A stretch of 64,000 nucleotides of DNA. Source: Acanthamoeba lenticulata. Taxonomy: Eukaryota > Discosea > Longamoebia > Acanthamoebidae. Positions 11,801 through 23,465 of the stretch are shown piece by piece (within the stretch, counting starts at the first letter, position 1; every line of letters starts with the position of its first letter). The position numbers were made by a program, and so were the translations under genes. The stretch is taken from positions 1 to 64,000 of the forward strand of contig NAVB01000205.1 of the NCBI GenBank assembly GCA_002179805.1. Direction: 5' to 3'. The notes beneath the pieces were generated by a model that made no database searches, had not been told where the DNA came from, and worked only from the letters and a program-made list of their open reading frames with translations.

Positions 11801-14784
11801 GACACCCTTCTCGCCGATCTCGGTCATGTCGCCCGCTGTTGTGTTCATCCACACGACCATCATCATAACCATCATCATCACAAACGATGAAGGCCCACGA
11901 ATAACGTTAGCCAAGGCTTCGGATAGATCGCGCGAGAAAGGTCGGGTACCAGGCAGGATGCGGAGGTCGTCGGTGAGGGCGCACACTCGGATGACGTCGC
12001 GGTAGAGCACAGAGTCGAAGGTTTGCTCAAAGATGATGTTGTCCCGAACGGTGGCGTTCCGGATCCAGGCGCTATCCGCCGCGTGATTGCAACGTCAGGA
12101 GGGCCTCAAGGATCAAGGGGACGGGCGGGGAGGGGCAGTGAACAGAACGCACCGCTGGCTGATGTAGCTGATGGCGGTGGAGCGGCGGACGAGCTCGCCG
12201 GCGACGTGCTTCATCTCGCCCAGTATGCCGTTGAGCAGCGACGTCTTGCCGCTGCCTACGCGCCCGATGACGGCCACCAACTCGCCGCGTCGCACCTCGA
12301 CGTTGATGTCATGCAGCCGGAACTGCCCCTCCTCGCCCACGTCGTCATGGGCACGCCCGTTCTCCATGTCCTGCAGGAGGATCGCCTCCTCAGACTCCAT
12401 CGACTCTGCGGCGTCGTCGTCGGCGTCGGCGTCATCATCACCGCCATCGGCTCTTTTAGGGGCCTGCTTCTGCTCGCTTGGCCCGAGGCTGAGCTCACGG
12501 CCGTCGTTGTCGCCGTCCTCCTGGTCATCAAGCGTCGTCTCCCACGCGAAGCAGCCGTTGGTTATGCGGAGCACGCAGTCATCCGGCCGACCAAGCACAG
12601 CCTCGTTGCCCAGAATGTTGTGATTGTTCTCGTGGACCTCGGCTTGGGCACTTGTCGTGGCGCTCGACGCGTCGTCAGACGTCGGCAGAACGATAAACGA
12701 CGACACGTCGTCAGCGGAAGATGAGACCAGCTTGTCGAGCTCGGGCCGCCGCAGGAACTTGTTGAGGCGCACGAGCGAGATCTTGGCCTCTGACCACCGC
12801 GAGATCATGTTTGGAAACTGTTCATCCCAAGTCGCCACCGTTTCAGTTCACTTGCAAGAGCTGGAGGACGACGAGAGTGTGGTGTGACCTGAAGGATGAT
12901 CCACGAGAGCGAAGCAAAGATGGAGAGCGACGGGAAGATGAGGTGAGCCGACAGCTCGTTGCCCAGCAGCGCGTACACGCTGAACGTGCCCACCGAGATA
13001 AATGTCGACATCGACATCCTGTCCCCCGATTGCCCCATCGATTGGGCCACCAGTGGTCAGTCCCAAGAGTGGCCGCCCGCACGTGCGGGCATCGGTCCAC
13101 ACCGCGCAGCAGAGGCGGAGGCGCACGCACATGAGGAACATCATGGAGGCGTAGAGGTAGGAGAACTTCTTGAGCTGGGTGACCTCGCTCGCGCGCACTT
13201 GGTTGATCTGCTTCATGACCTGGTACTCCCAGCAGAACAGCTTCACGATCAAGATGCCCTGTATTCGTTTTGTTGTTTGTTCCGTGCCTGAGCTGGTCAG
13301 TCGTCGTTCACACCATCCCCACCATGGTGGAGAAGGTCAGTCGCACATGGAGGATCTCGGTGATCTTCTTGACGCGCTCGTCCTTGAGCTCCATGATCTT
13401 GGTCTCGGCCGAGAGGAAACCCCTGGCCCACAACACAACAACAGCCACAGCGTTTGAGACGAAGCAGTCTGGGACCGAGACCGTTGGTTTGCACATCTGT
13501 GTGTGTGTGTGTGTGTACCGGTAGATGAGGTACTTGAGGGGCATCACGGTGACGGTGATGCCGAGCGCCGTGAAGGCCGCCGGCCCGAGCCACCCGTAGA
13601 GCAGATAGACCGACACTGTGCGCGAGTGGAGGTGGTGTGATGAGCCAGCCGCGGAAGTTGGGGGCGTGGGCGCCGGCAATAAGCGGCTCGGGTTTCACGT
13701 ACGCACGAGGTGCAGCGGATGGAGCCAGGCGCGATGCAAGAACCAGGCCAAGCCGGCCACCTGAGGAGGCCCCCGAGGCGACGGCAAGATCAGACGGGCA
13801 CTGCACAACCGAGAGACAAAGGGCCGCCGCTGGAAAAATGCGTGCCTTGGACGGGTCGACGTTCATGACGTTGGCGGCGTTGCCCTTGGACACGCGCTGG
13901 AGTCGGAGGCTCTTGCGGTAGACCAGCGCCGACAGCATGGACGAAATCTGCACGTGTGATGATAGGTCGTGGTCATGATCATGGCGGTGATGACTGACTG
14001 GCTGACTGGCTGACTGACGCACGTTCATAAGGATGCGTTGGGCGCGGAAAAAGCACAGTTGCTGGAAGATGAGGTGCGTAAACGAGAAAGCGAGGACGAG
14101 ACCCAGGTAGAGCCCGCCCTGCTCCCACCCGACGCTCTGGGATCCGCCGACGACGCGCCCGGTCAGCCCAAGGCCGCCCTTTGGGCAGCGGGACGGGAAG
14201 CAGGAGAGGAGGCGCACCTGATCGCCGATGTAGAGGATGATCCACGAGAAGACCACCGGGAGGGCCAGCTCGCACAAGTTGGCCACCAGGTTGAAGACGC
14301 CCACAAGCGCGTACTCGCGCCACACGATCGCCCAGATCGACCTGCGGTCCGCGAGCCAAAGCCATGTTCCTTGTGAGGACTTACTTGAACATGGCCCACA
14401 GGCTAGAGAGGACGAGCATGAGAGATCGCACCGAGCGAGAGCCCACCAGGACTCGCTGTGGTGCTGGCGCTCGGCCCACTCGCGCTTGAGCGCGTGGGCC
14501 AAGTCGACGGGCCCATCGCGCGGGGCGATGGCGTAAAGGTCATTGAGCTCGAGCGGTCTCTGAGCGCCCACTGCACCGCGTGGGGAGTCAGGAGGAAGAG
14601 AACGAAAGAAGGATGATGCAGTTGGGCAAAGATCCTCGCGTGACGGCCACGTACGTGTTATGAGAGGAGTGAACCATGAGAAAAAGAGTTGTGAAAGCAC
14701 CGAGGCTTCCAGCTCGGGCAGCGAAGGCACTGCTCCGGACCGGTCGCTGGAGCCCTGCACACGCGGGAGCACATACGTGAGCAT
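8840..14784 (-). CDS. ABCC/MRP-type ABC transporter (full transporter)
   Basis: Multi-exon gene with two membrane domains and two nucleotide-binding domains. The start is taken at the ATG 14784-14782 (MLTYVLPRVQGSSDRSG); no extra N-terminal TMD0 was seen. The first membrane domain spans about 14.4-12.8 kb. NBD1 has Walker A GRVGSGKTS (about 12.25 kb), signature LSGGQ (about 11.8 kb), and Walker B MMLFDD with Asp in place of the catalytic Glu, as is usual in ABCC NBD1. An acidic linker follows, then the second membrane domain (about 11.1-10.1 kb). NBD2 has GRTGAGKSS, LSVGQ and VLILDEATAS with the catalytic Glu, then HRLHTV. The last exon ends SLIPASPSLT. ABCC pumps export glutathione conjugates and other organic anions. 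The substrate cannot be told from sequence. Confidence 0.93.
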
Positions 14785-15319
14785 GATGGTGCTCTGCACA
14801 CTTGCTTCGCTGCGAGGCTGAGAGATGCAAAAAAAGATGCACACGGCTAAATACCGGAGTTGCTTCGGGCTCGGTTTGGGCGCCACCGGCTACTCTTACA
14901 GAGAGTGCGGACGAGTCTTGTGGACCCCCGCTTTCTTCTTGGTTCATGCTGTGGCTCCTCCGTATGCTGGCGCCACAAAGCGCGGAGGGAGTTGTCTCGC
15001 TGGATTTCTCTGTTGCACACTTGGAAATTTCTCTTGTCGCCGTTATCATTCTTTCCTCAAACGCTTCTTGCTGGTTGCGGCTCGCAAGAGGGCATTACTG
15101 ATGATTAAAGTACAGCAGGCAAACAAGAGTAGGGGCTCTTCCCTCATCATCCGCGGATATCCACAGCACAAGCTGTCTGCTGTCTTCTTTTTTTTTTCTT
15201 TCCTAAACTAAAAAAAAAAACAATATTTGTTCAAACTTGTTGAAAATCCTCTGACTTAGCAGAGTACGGTTTCTTTCGTTGTTTTACTCGGCCGACCACA
15301 AAGAGCAACAAACACTGTC
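14785..15319. other. Divergent intergenic region
   Basis: This 535-nt stretch lies between the ABCC start (minus) and the glycosyltransferase-like start (plus), so it should contain both promoters. A T-rich tract lies at 15187-15200 and an A-run at 15210-15220. No conserved element or gene was recognised. Confidence 0.45.
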
Positions 15320-16264
15320 ATGAACACACACAAGAGCAAGGTTTTGTTGGGGTTTGCCCTAGCCTTCTTTGCCCTTGGGTTGTTTATGCTCCAGCAGACA
15401 ATGACCCAAGCAAAAGCAAACACGACTGCAGATTCCGGCTGTGCTGCCGGGCAGTGCGACATGTCGTGGCTACGCAGCGCAGCGGGCTGGCACGTCATGC
15501 GGGAAGCCTTTGGGGCCGAGAACGCTGCGGCCAAAGAGCAGTTTACGGCAGCCGCGCCGCCCAAGATGTGCATGCTTGTCCGAACCTACAAGAAGCAGCT
15601 CGCCCACCTGCCCACCTTCCTCCTTAGCTCCGCCGCGTCGGGCCTTGGCACTGACAACTTCCGCGTCTTCCTGCTGGTTACCGATCCGGAATGGAAGGAG
15701 ACTTTCGACAAGGTGAGCGATGTGGCCTCGTCCATCTCGCATCTCGTCGGCGAGCCTGAGTTTGCCACTGTGCTGCCGTTGCCCTTCAAGAAGGAACGTC
15801 AGCCTGACTACGGCTACGCGCAGACGGACGCAGCGCTGCGGCACTACTTCTACAATGAGCACAACACCGCCCCCGGCCAGCCGCACACGTGCGACTACCT
15901 GATCGTTACCAACGGCGACAACTACTACTCTCACGGCTTTGGCGTCGACCTGCTTAAGCTGACCCCCAACGACTTGGTCCTGTTCGACTGGGTCACGCAC
16001 TACCCCCACGTACCCTCACAGATCGACGAGCCCAGAGTGTGGGGCGACGGCAGTGGTCGCCCGCTCGAGGCCCAGCCACGAGTGTCCTACATCGACCTTG
16101 GCGCCTGCATGTGGCGGCTGCAGTTCCTGAAGGAGCACCGACTATTCTACGCCAACCGCGAAGGCAAGTGGACCAACGAAGCGGATGGCTTCATGGTGGT
16201 CAAGGCTGTCAACTTGACCGATGCTTGGCGCCGACTGAAGAAGACTATCCTGATGCATGAGTAA
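15320..16264 (+). CDS. Type II membrane protein, glycosyltransferase-like
   Basis: Single-exon gene of 314 residues with ATG at 15320 and TAA at 16262-16264. Residues 9-26 (LLGFALAFFALGLFMLQ) form a signal anchor after a short basic N-terminus, so the bulk should face the Golgi or ER lumen. The luminal part has CMLVRTYKKQ, then YLIVTNGDNYYSHGF (about residue 195), which resembles the acidic nucleotide-sugar site of GT-A enzymes but is not a strict DXD. A Trp-rich second half follows (FDWVTHYPHVPSQI, DLGACMWRLQFLKEHRLFY). I do not recognise the exact family. The lack of introns sets it apart from its neighbours and could reflect retroposition or late transfer. Confidence 0.75.
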   Translation: MNTHKSKVLLGFALAFFALGLFMLQQTMTQAKANTTADSGCAAGQCDMSWLRSAAGWHVMREAFGAENAAAKEQFTAAAPPKMCMLVRTYKKQLAHLPTFLLSSAASGLGTDNFRVFLLVTDPEWKETFDKVSDVASSISHLVGEPEFATVLPLPFKKERQPDYGYAQTDAALRHYFYNEHNTAPGQPHTCDYLIVTNGDNYYSHGFGVDLLKLTPNDLVLFDWVTHYPHVPSQIDEPRVWGDGSGRPLEAQPRVSYIDLGACMWRLQFLKEHRLFYANREGKWTNEADGFMVVKAVNLTDAWRRLKKTILMHE

Positions 16265-16364
16265 CTACCGACGGTGGTGAAACCAGGCCGTGTACATACT
16301 GAACTCAGTAAAAACGTTGGCGGTATCCATTCTACCTGTGTAGTGTTTCTTTTAGCCGGCTGCC

Positions 16365-16369
16365 AAAAA
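16365..16369 (-). terminator. Pol III T-run terminator of tRNA-Lys
   Basis: Five T in a row on the minus strand begin three bases after the discriminator position of tRNA-Lys. Confidence 0.6.
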
Positions 16370-16372
16370 GAT

Positions 16373-16445
16373 AGCCGACCGTGGGGCTCGAACCCACGAC
16401 CACAAGATTAAGAGTCTTGCGCTCTACCGACTGAGCTAGGCCGGC
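16373..16445 (-). tRNA. tRNA-Lys(CTT)
   Basis: A 73-nt cloverleaf: acceptor GCCGGCC/GGTCGGC with one G-U pair, D-arm GCTC/GAGC, anticodon arm CAAGA-CTCTTAA-TCTTG, variable loop TGGTC and T-arm GTGGG-TTCGAGC-CCCAC. The anticodon is CTT (Lys). The discriminator is T. No intron. Confidence 0.96.
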
Positions 16446-16626
16446 TGGTGTTACGTGATGGAAACAAATTCTCGAATCTGTGATATGGGAACCATCAAAG
16501 TTGTATTAAACCAGGGTTAAAGTTGTATCAACCATAGTGAGAGAATAATCTTGATTTTACCTAATACAAAACTTTTAACCCTATAACCAGGATGGTGAAG
16601 TCAAAAATTTTTTGGCAAGAGAAGAA

Positions 16627-16697
16627 GCATCCGTGGTCCAGTGGCAAGATTTCCGCCTGCCACGCGGGAGACCCGGGTTCAATTCCCGGCGGATGCA
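16627..16697 (+). tRNA. tRNA-Gly(GCC)
   Basis: A 71-nt cloverleaf: acceptor GCATCCG/CGGATGC, a short D-arm (TCCAGTGGCAAGA), anticodon arm TCCGC-CTGCCAC-GCGGG with one mismatch and anticodon GCC, and T-arm CCGGG-TTCAATT-CCCGG. The discriminator is A. No intron. Confidence 0.96.
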
Positions 16698-16703
16698 TTA
16701 AAC

Positions 16704-16709
16704 TTTTTT
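16704..16709 (+). terminator. Pol III T-run terminator of tRNA-Gly
   Basis: Six T in a row lie six bases past the tRNA-Gly discriminator base. Confidence 0.7.
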
Positions 16710-16936
16710 GTATTGACTTGGCAAACTATTGTAAGTAGCAAAACCGGATGCATAATTTTTGGCCGCACTCAACATGTCATTCATGTACACACCAGCGCTT
16801 GCTCGTACCCGCCGGCCAACATTTTGTTTTGTTTTTGTTTTTTGTCTTGCCCTTTGTTTTTTTGTCTTTGTTTTTTATCTAGTAAAATAAAATAAAACAC
16901 AGCTGTGCCTCTCCGCGCCGCGTGGAACTGCTGGCG

Positions 16937-18055
16937 TTAGAAGAGGACACAGCTCTTCTTTTTCATGGAGCTGTGTTTCTTGGCGCCGCCGGTCTTCTTG
17001 TCGCCCTCCTTGCCGCCCGCGGGCGTTCCCTCCACCTCCCGGATCTTGCGCACAACAGCGAAGAAGGCCTGTGATCACACGTGACGACACAAAGAAAGAA
17101 AGAGAGAGAGGAGGGAGAAACGGGTTGGTATCACGTGACGTGGTAGTCGATGTCATGTAAACGAGCAGCATGCACGCCCGTCAGAGGATCGTACCTCGTC
17201 GACATTGACGCGCGTCTTGGCCGAAGCCTCAAAGAAGTCGCAGCCCCACTGCTTGGCCAGGTGCTGGCCCTCCTGGGTCGACACGTCACGGTCCTGCGCG
17301 AGATCCAGCTTGTTGCCCACCAGCACTGCACGGCGCATGAAGGGCAAGACAAGGGCAGGTCAGGTCTGAGGTCGAAGGAGCGGCCAGACCCGCCATGACT
17401 CGCGGGACGCACCCATGGGCGGCGCCTCTGAGGCGTCGACGTCCTTGACCTGGAAGATCTGGCGACGGAAGCCCTCGATCTCGTCGAAAGAGCTGCGTTG
17501 TGTGATGCTGTAGATGAGCACGAAGCCCTCGCCTCCTCGGATCCACTGCGAACGGAGCGCCGAGTATTCTGTTTGGAGTTGTTTTTGTAGAATCAATAAG
17601 ACAAATAAATAAATAAATAAATAAACACAAAATAAATACACTGGATGAGTCCACCGCACCTTCCTGCCCAGCCGTGTCTAGAACGTCGAGCATGCAGGCG
17701 TTGTCATCAATGACCACTTGTCGTCGGTAGGACGACTCGATGGTCGGATCTGGGAAAAATGAAAAAGAACGAAAAACGTCACTTTTTTCACCAAGGCAGT
17801 TGGCCTCGGTCACCCAATGACCCCAAGGGGAACGGAGAGATGGTCCATACCGTAATACTCAACAAAGTGGCTCGAGCACATCTGGATCGTAAAAGCTGTG
17901 CAGGCATTTCCAATTCATCAACAAGATTGAACGATTCAAAGAGGCAGGTAAGGGTTGTTTTATGAATCGACAAAAGAAAAGGCGCGGGTACCCGTCTTGC
18001 CGACGCCACCGCTGCCGAGGACAGTAAGCTTGTATTCAGTCTTGGCGAAAGCCAT
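16937..18055 (-). CDS. Ras-family small GTPase
   Basis: Five exons, from the ATG at 18055-18053 to the TAA at 16939-16937. Exon 1 gives [21 protein letters not shown] (P-loop). Then come the effector/switch segment [16 protein letters not shown], the G3 motif [20 protein letters not shown], the G4 motif VGNKLDL and the G5 motif EASAK. The last exon ends in a basic stretch and the CAAX box CVLF, a type usually geranylgeranylated. The effector loop and [13 protein letters not shown] core place it with Ras/Rap rather than Rab or Rho. All catalytic residues, including the switch II Gln, are present, so it should cycle normally. It would act at membranes in signalling. The first intron interrupts the codon just after the P-loop. 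Confidence 0.93.
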
Positions 18056-18317
18056 GTTGCATCCACCACCTCAAGGTATTGTTTTGTATATGAGTTATTG
18101 TTTTCGGTCTGACGCGTCCTCTTGCGAACCCACTCCATTTTTTCTACAAAAGGCTGCACAAATCGTGCAGGACGCAGCACCCAACCAACATGATTCCCAC
18201 AACAGGGTGGTGACAAGTGCCCCTTGGCCTCCCACTGCTGAGCACTGCTGAACAAGTTGGGTTGGTTGCATTGTTGAAGACATGAATCAACACAAGGATG
18301 GAATAGAAGAAGGTTAA

Positions 18318-19062
18318 CTAAAAAAGCTTGTTGATGACGCCCTTGCCCCACTTGAGGTAGATGATGACGCCTATGGAAGCGATGAGTAGGAGAATGATGA
18401 ACACGAGGATGATCTTGTTGGTGATCACCCGTCTGCTCATGCCCAGCAAAATAGTCCTGGTGGTTTTCATGTTGTCATTGACATCTTGCACCTAGTGCAG
18501 CACACGCACAGGATTGTTAGCAATCCACATCATGTATGCAGTGCACAAGGACGAACCTTGCCATAGGCTCGCTCGAGCTTCTCCCGGTCTTCATGAAGCT
18601 GGGCTGTGATCTCGTGACCAATTTGCTCGCTCTGGAGGGCCGTGCGGTGGGCCTTTGGTGCCCGATGACGACACAGAACGCGGGTCAGACACTCCAGCAG
18701 AACAACAACGCGAAGATGTACGGTACCCGAGCCAGACGTGCACTGTGGTCGTCCAAACGCTCATTTGTGTGAAGTAGTCGCGTACGTTGGTCCGTCGTCA
18801 ACGCCTACAACAAGCAAGATGAAAGGGGAGATTCACAAATGGCGAAGTGAAATTAGCGAAAGTTGATTCATGCTTCCCTGCGTGAGATGAAAGAGAGGAA
18901 GAAAAAGAATCTCACACCAGGACGTACCTCGATATCATCATTCTGCCAATCGCGAGCGCCTGCAGAAAAAAGGCTGTCTGGATTGTACGTCCCACGACCA
19001 CCATAGGTAGGGGGTGACGCCGCCGCCGCGCCGTATGAACGTGTGGGAGCCTTGCCCGCCAT
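18318..19062 (-). CDS. Vti1-like Qb-SNARE
   Basis: Four exons, from the ATG at 19062-19060 to the TAG at 18320-18318. Exon 1 is a Gly/Ala/Ser/Tyr-rich N-terminus (MAGKAPTRSYGAAAASPP). Exons 2-4 give a SNARE helix with the central Gln in SEQIGHEITAQLHEDREKL, then VQDVNDNMKTTRTILLGMSR and a C-terminal anchor (IILVFIILLLIASIGVIIYL) with a short lumenal end. The stretch before the anchor (RTILLGMSRRVITNKI) is typical of Vti1, which works in fusion at the Golgi, endosome and vacuole. The three-helix Habc domain of full-length Vti1 was not found upstream, so this form is short (about 145 residues). A related Qb protein of another subfamily remains possible. Confidence 0.75.
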
Positions 19063-19383
19063 TACGAGCTTCTGTAATCACACCCGATAAATCCTTCGCA
19101 CTTTCCAACAACCAAAAGTTGTATTTTCTCTTCCTTTCCAACCCAGGAATCGAGCCATTTTTGTTCGTTTTGAACAGCTGATAAAAAGACAGGTTGTCAA
19201 GTTACCGCACACTAGCCCCCACATCCTTAAGCCTGAGATGGGGATTTGATGTGTGCGGAGCGTCACCTGCCCCGCCCTCCAAGCAACTGGTTGGCCTCTT
19301 TGGGCTGCGCTTTCTCAACTCTCTTTGGCCTTGTGGGAAGCAACAGGACATTCAGCGAACGCGTTCCGTTTTTTCTTGTGCGC

Positions 19384-21642
19384 TCAGAAGGCGCTTGTCT
19401 TGGTGGTGATAGGGCACCAACGCTGGCCGAGGAGGACCCTTACGAGCAAGTCCTGCGCCTCGGGGCAAGCTCGCATGCGCTTGAGGCCCTCCAATGCGTA
19501 GGCTTGCACGTAGCGGTTGTTGTCATAGAGTGCGTTGGCCAGGCTGTGCACAACTTGTCCGGCCAGAGCGCCCGGCTGCAGCCCACCAACGGCTTGGGAC
19601 AGCCCCAGGACGGCCTGGAAGCGTGTATGGGGATCTTGCTCGGAGCACATCGGCAGCAAGCCGCGAACAGCCTCCTCGTCGCCGCTTTCGCAGCACGCAC
19701 CGAGATGACCCAGAGCCTCGGCCAACACGCGCCGCACGTTGACATCGCGCGAATGCTCCCGCAATCGGTTGAGGCATGCGACGGCACGGGTGCGCTGGCC
19801 GTCGTTCATAAATCGCCCAGCCTCGCCCAATGCAAAGACCGCGTAAGCCTTCTGATGCTGGTTCGCCTTCTGGCTTCGCACCACGCTCTCAAGGCCTTCA
19901 ATGACCGCCGCAGGCTGGCGACAAGCAGCGGCCATCAAGCCGTAGGCCCCGGTGCGCGCCACGCACTCAGAGGCAGAGGCCAGTGCCTGGAGCAGGGGCT
20001 CAACGTTGCCGGCCTGGTCATCCGCGCGAGCGAGCGCATTGGGTGAGTTGGCTGTCCCGCGCACATCGACACAACACAACGTACCCGAGCAAGCGTGTAG
20101 GCAGCAGCCAAGCGCTGAACCTCGCCCTCAACGCTGGTATCAAACAGCGCCACGGCGTCAGACTCCGGCATCTGCCCGTCCTCTGCTCCTGGCTTTGCGC
20201 CTCGGCCACCGCACAACCTGCGTCCCACGACATGGGCGTTGGACGGTGAGTGCTCGAGGGCGAGCCTGAGCTCGCGAGGGCAAGGAGGGCGCACCAGTCC
20301 CAAACGGCTTGATAGACGGGCGTGAGCGGCTTCCCGGCAGAATGGGCGGGAAGCCAAGGCGATGGCCCATCGGAGCCGACCTGCCACGACGGCCCGGTGG
20401 GCTCCTGCATGCGCACGAACTGGAACTTGAACATGTAGCGCGGGCGGGAGGCGTCCGTGCTGTAGTTCTCCAGGCCGGCGTGCCACAGGTCATAGTGGAT
20501 GAGCACCACGGTGCCCGCGGGGCAGGTGGCCGGGTAGGGGCGCGTGCCCCAGGCCGGCGGGATCTGTTTGGTCGTCAGGTGGCGCTCGCGCTCGGCCGGC
20601 AGCGCGCAGTACTGCGTGCCGGGCAGCAGGCCCGTGGGTCCCATCTCGAGTGTCGTGTCCTGCGGGTAGTACATGGCCATGACCCACCGCGGGTAGTGGT
20701 GGCGCAAGGCAGTGAAGCCCCAGTAGCTGTCCTTGTGCCACTCCTGCGCCCGCGCGCCTGGCCGTCTGTGTTACATATCATTAGCACGTCGCCAATGTCA
20801 TCTTAATTTAGAAAATGAATGTTTGATTTTAGCATTACAAATTGATTTAGGGCAGACGCACCGATCGTGACAGTGCCGATGAGCGTGCATCATGTAACCT
20901 GGGCCCAGCACGCTCTGGAGGGCGCCTGAAGGAGGAAAAGGGTTGAGCAGACAGTGAGCAGCAGCTGCGCAGGTGAGAGCATAGAACGTACCGCGGATGA
21001 CGGGATCCTCAAAGACGAGAGCCAGCTCGGGGATGGTCGGGAGGATGTTGTTGCCCACGTTGTCGTTCCGCCGGGAGCCCAGCTCGTGCACCTGCCGACA
21101 TCAACCAGAGGTCACGATATGGATTCATGAAGTGAAAACAGGGAGGAAGGGCGTACCCGTGCGTAGAGGTTCTGGTGGAAGGCAGCCGGGAGGGCGGACG
21201 GCTTGAGTGCGAGGTAGCCATCCACCACAAACTGGCGCATGAGCTCATCGGAAAGTAGTGTGGGCGGGCTCTGCAGCAGCGTGTAGGCGTCTGTTCGCCA
21301 CAATGAGTGAGTGAAAGAGGAAAAACACAAAAACAAAAACAAAAAAAAAACAAAAAACACAAAACAAAACAAAACAAAACGGCTTCAGGGATGGTGCGCA
21401 CCAAGCCCAGTGTCCGTGGTGGCGAGTATGACCCGGTCGCGACCGCCACCAGCTGTTGTTGCGGCTGTCGCCGTGGTCGGTTGCCTGGCCACGTCCTCGG
21501 CCTCTCTTGTTGGCGTGTAGACTGCAGCAGCGCCCTTGTTGTTGCCTTTCCCGCGGCCGCCACCACCCCTCCCCCTCCCTGCGGGCTGACCCAGCCTCTG
21601 GTTCCTTCTCCCCTTTTGATCCTGCGCTGCGGTCTTCTCCAT
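19384..21642 (-). CDS. Phytanoyl-CoA dioxygenase domain fused to HEAT repeats
   Basis: The start is the ATG at 21642-21640 (MEKTAAQDQKGRRNQRLGQ). A Gly/Arg-rich leader is followed by PPTLLSDELMRQFVVDGYLA, which opens a PhyH-type 2-oxoglutarate/Fe(II) oxygenase fold. The iron ligands are visible: EWHKDSYWG gives HxD (about 20.73 kb) and VLIHYDLWHAGLENYS gives the distal His (about 20.49 kb); MYYPQDTTLEMGPTGLLPGT lies between, as usual. After PVYQAVWDW the chain runs into Ala/Leu-rich helical pairs of about 40 residues (VRRVLAEALGHLGACCESGD, THTRFQAVLGLSQAVGG, YVQAYALEGLKRMRA-like), which are HEAT repeats, and stops at 19386-19384. PhyH enzymes hydroxylate lipids, small molecules or other substrates. 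HEAT repeats suggest a protein partner or substrate. Confidence 0.87.
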
Positions 21643-21852
21643 CTTGCACTGTCTTTGCTTTTTACTTGGGCATTCCTTTACTTTACTTTCCTGCCCATAC
21701 TCGAGGATAAAAGGAAAAAGCTCTGGTGCCGGCAGCTTTTTTCTCTGCACGTGCAGAGAATAAAATTCAGATAAAAAAATCACAAATAAAACAGAATAAA
21801 TAAACAACAACGAAGCGCTTTCGTTGCTTGGTGTTCGCTCGCCTGGGCGGCA

Positions 21853-23287
21853 CTAGCCCAGAGTGCTGCCGGCGGCGGCAGGCGGGCCATTCCATGGGTG
21901 GGCGCGGCAGAACTCGTTGGTAGGGAAGTCCGAGGCGGCCATGCTCGTCTCCATCGACGGAGCTGCTCTTCTGGGCGGAAACGCGTACGGCCCCACGTTG
22001 TCGTACTTGACCTGTGGTTGAGTCAGCATCAGGAAAGAACACGCAACTGGCCAATGAGGAGGCCCATGTACCTGAGGCAGGCCGACGGGGTCCGTTTGCT
22101 GGGTGGGCCGGAAGCGTGAGTGGCAGTGGTGGTGGACGGTGACGAGCTCGTGACACGGGTTGGTGACCGAGAGGTTGAGGCACTTGAGGGTCCAAATGAC
22201 GCGGTTCTCGGCGCCCCATATGTTCTGCGGCATCGGCACTGGCGGGCGGGCCGCGCGTGAGACCGTGTACACGACGCACCGTCGATCAGAGCAGCACTGT
22301 ACCTTGCCACTCGACCAACTCGGGGAGCGGCGAGAGGAAGACGAAGCTGTCGTAGCTTCCCTTGGCCGCTGATTGGGAGCACGATCTGTTCACAATGGAA
22401 GATGAAGAAACTGAGAAGAAGGACGAAGAGGAGGAAGAAGAAGGAGGATGTAGTGTTGGTGACGCGGGCGCGTACAGTGGGCGACGTTTGGGGCAAGAAG
22501 GGAGGACCGGCTCCGAGCGCGACAAGACAAAGAGCTTGGGGATGCGCGCGGGACTGGTGAAGAGGGCGTGGTCACGAAGCCTCTGGTAGGCCACAACGTG
22601 GTTGGGCAGGAGCGAGAGGGAGATGTCGCTGTTTTGGATGATGCAAACGCGGCCGGGCAGCTCCTGCCTCGCGTAGGCAAACGCGTCCGAGTAGAACATC
22701 CAGCGGCCCAGCTGCACAAACTTGATTCGACCCTTGGCCTCGACGTAGCGCCACAGTCGCTCGGCAGGACTCAGGGAGGCACCTTCCTCTTGTTCGGCAG
22801 GAGGGAGGAGTTCAACGAAGTGATACGCATAGGGGTAGGCCAGGAGCTGCTGTGTGAGGAAGGGCTGATCTTCGTTCCGCTCGAGCAGGACGTGCACGCA
22901 CTCGACAGCAGGGTGCATGAGATTTGCCATGAGGGCCTCGGTGTATTCCAATTGACGATGCAGGCGATTTGTCCGGGTGGCAGCGTCGCTCTCATCGAGA
23001 GATTCGTCAAGAACTGGAAACTGAACAATGATGTGCAGGCCCTTCGCCGTGTACTCTACAGAGTGCTCGAGGTTTGTGGGGTACTCAGTGTTCTGATGCA
23101 GTATTGAATGAGAGTCCTCGCTGTTTTCCACATGCTGCTGCAGCGTGTCCTCAACGCCAAGCGTTTGCGTGGGCTTGTTCGGCAAGAGAACGTAGAGGCA
23201 TCCAAGCCACAACAACGCAACTAAGCCCAAACTGAAGGTAATCAGCTGCTTCCTCGACACTTTGCCACGCTCCGGCAGGCGCTTCAT
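21853..23287 (-). CDS. Type II membrane protein, probable Golgi glycosyltransferase
   Basis: Start chosen at the ATG 23287-23285 (MKRLPERGKVSRKQ) because a signal anchor follows (LITFSLGLVALLWLGCLYVL); an upstream ATG at 23362 is in frame. The lumenal part has HIIVQFPVLDES, AVECVHVLLERNEDQPF, GRVCIIQNSDISLSL (a possible nucleotide-sugar site), ALFTSPARIPKLFVLSR, SYDSFVFLSPLPE, then NIWGAENRVIWTLKCLN and NPCHELVTVHHHCHS. This order, with an NxD-type site and a late W-G-x-x-N-R motif, fits a GT-A transferase of a kind common in protists, but I cannot name the family. A serine-rich stretch near 22.4 kb is probably an in-phase intron of about 105 nt (GTACGC...GTGAACAG). Stop at 21855-21853. Confidence 0.7.
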
Positions 23288-23465
23288 GAGCAGTGCATGT
23301 CTGTCGCTCAAGTCCCCAAAAAGAAATACGCGGTAAAAGAAAACGAACGCGGTCCTGGACACAAAACAGGCAAAAGAGAAGGGATGGTGGTCGCGTCAGG
23401 TGCCTCGGGAGCCCGCGAGGGCTTTGCCGCTTACGCGCACAGACTACGCCAGGTTCGAAGTAAAT

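Noticed and set aside
14588..15049. N-terminal extension (TMD0) of the ABC transporter
   Set aside because: The frame upstream of 14784 has no hydrophobic helices and no recognisable TMD0 text.
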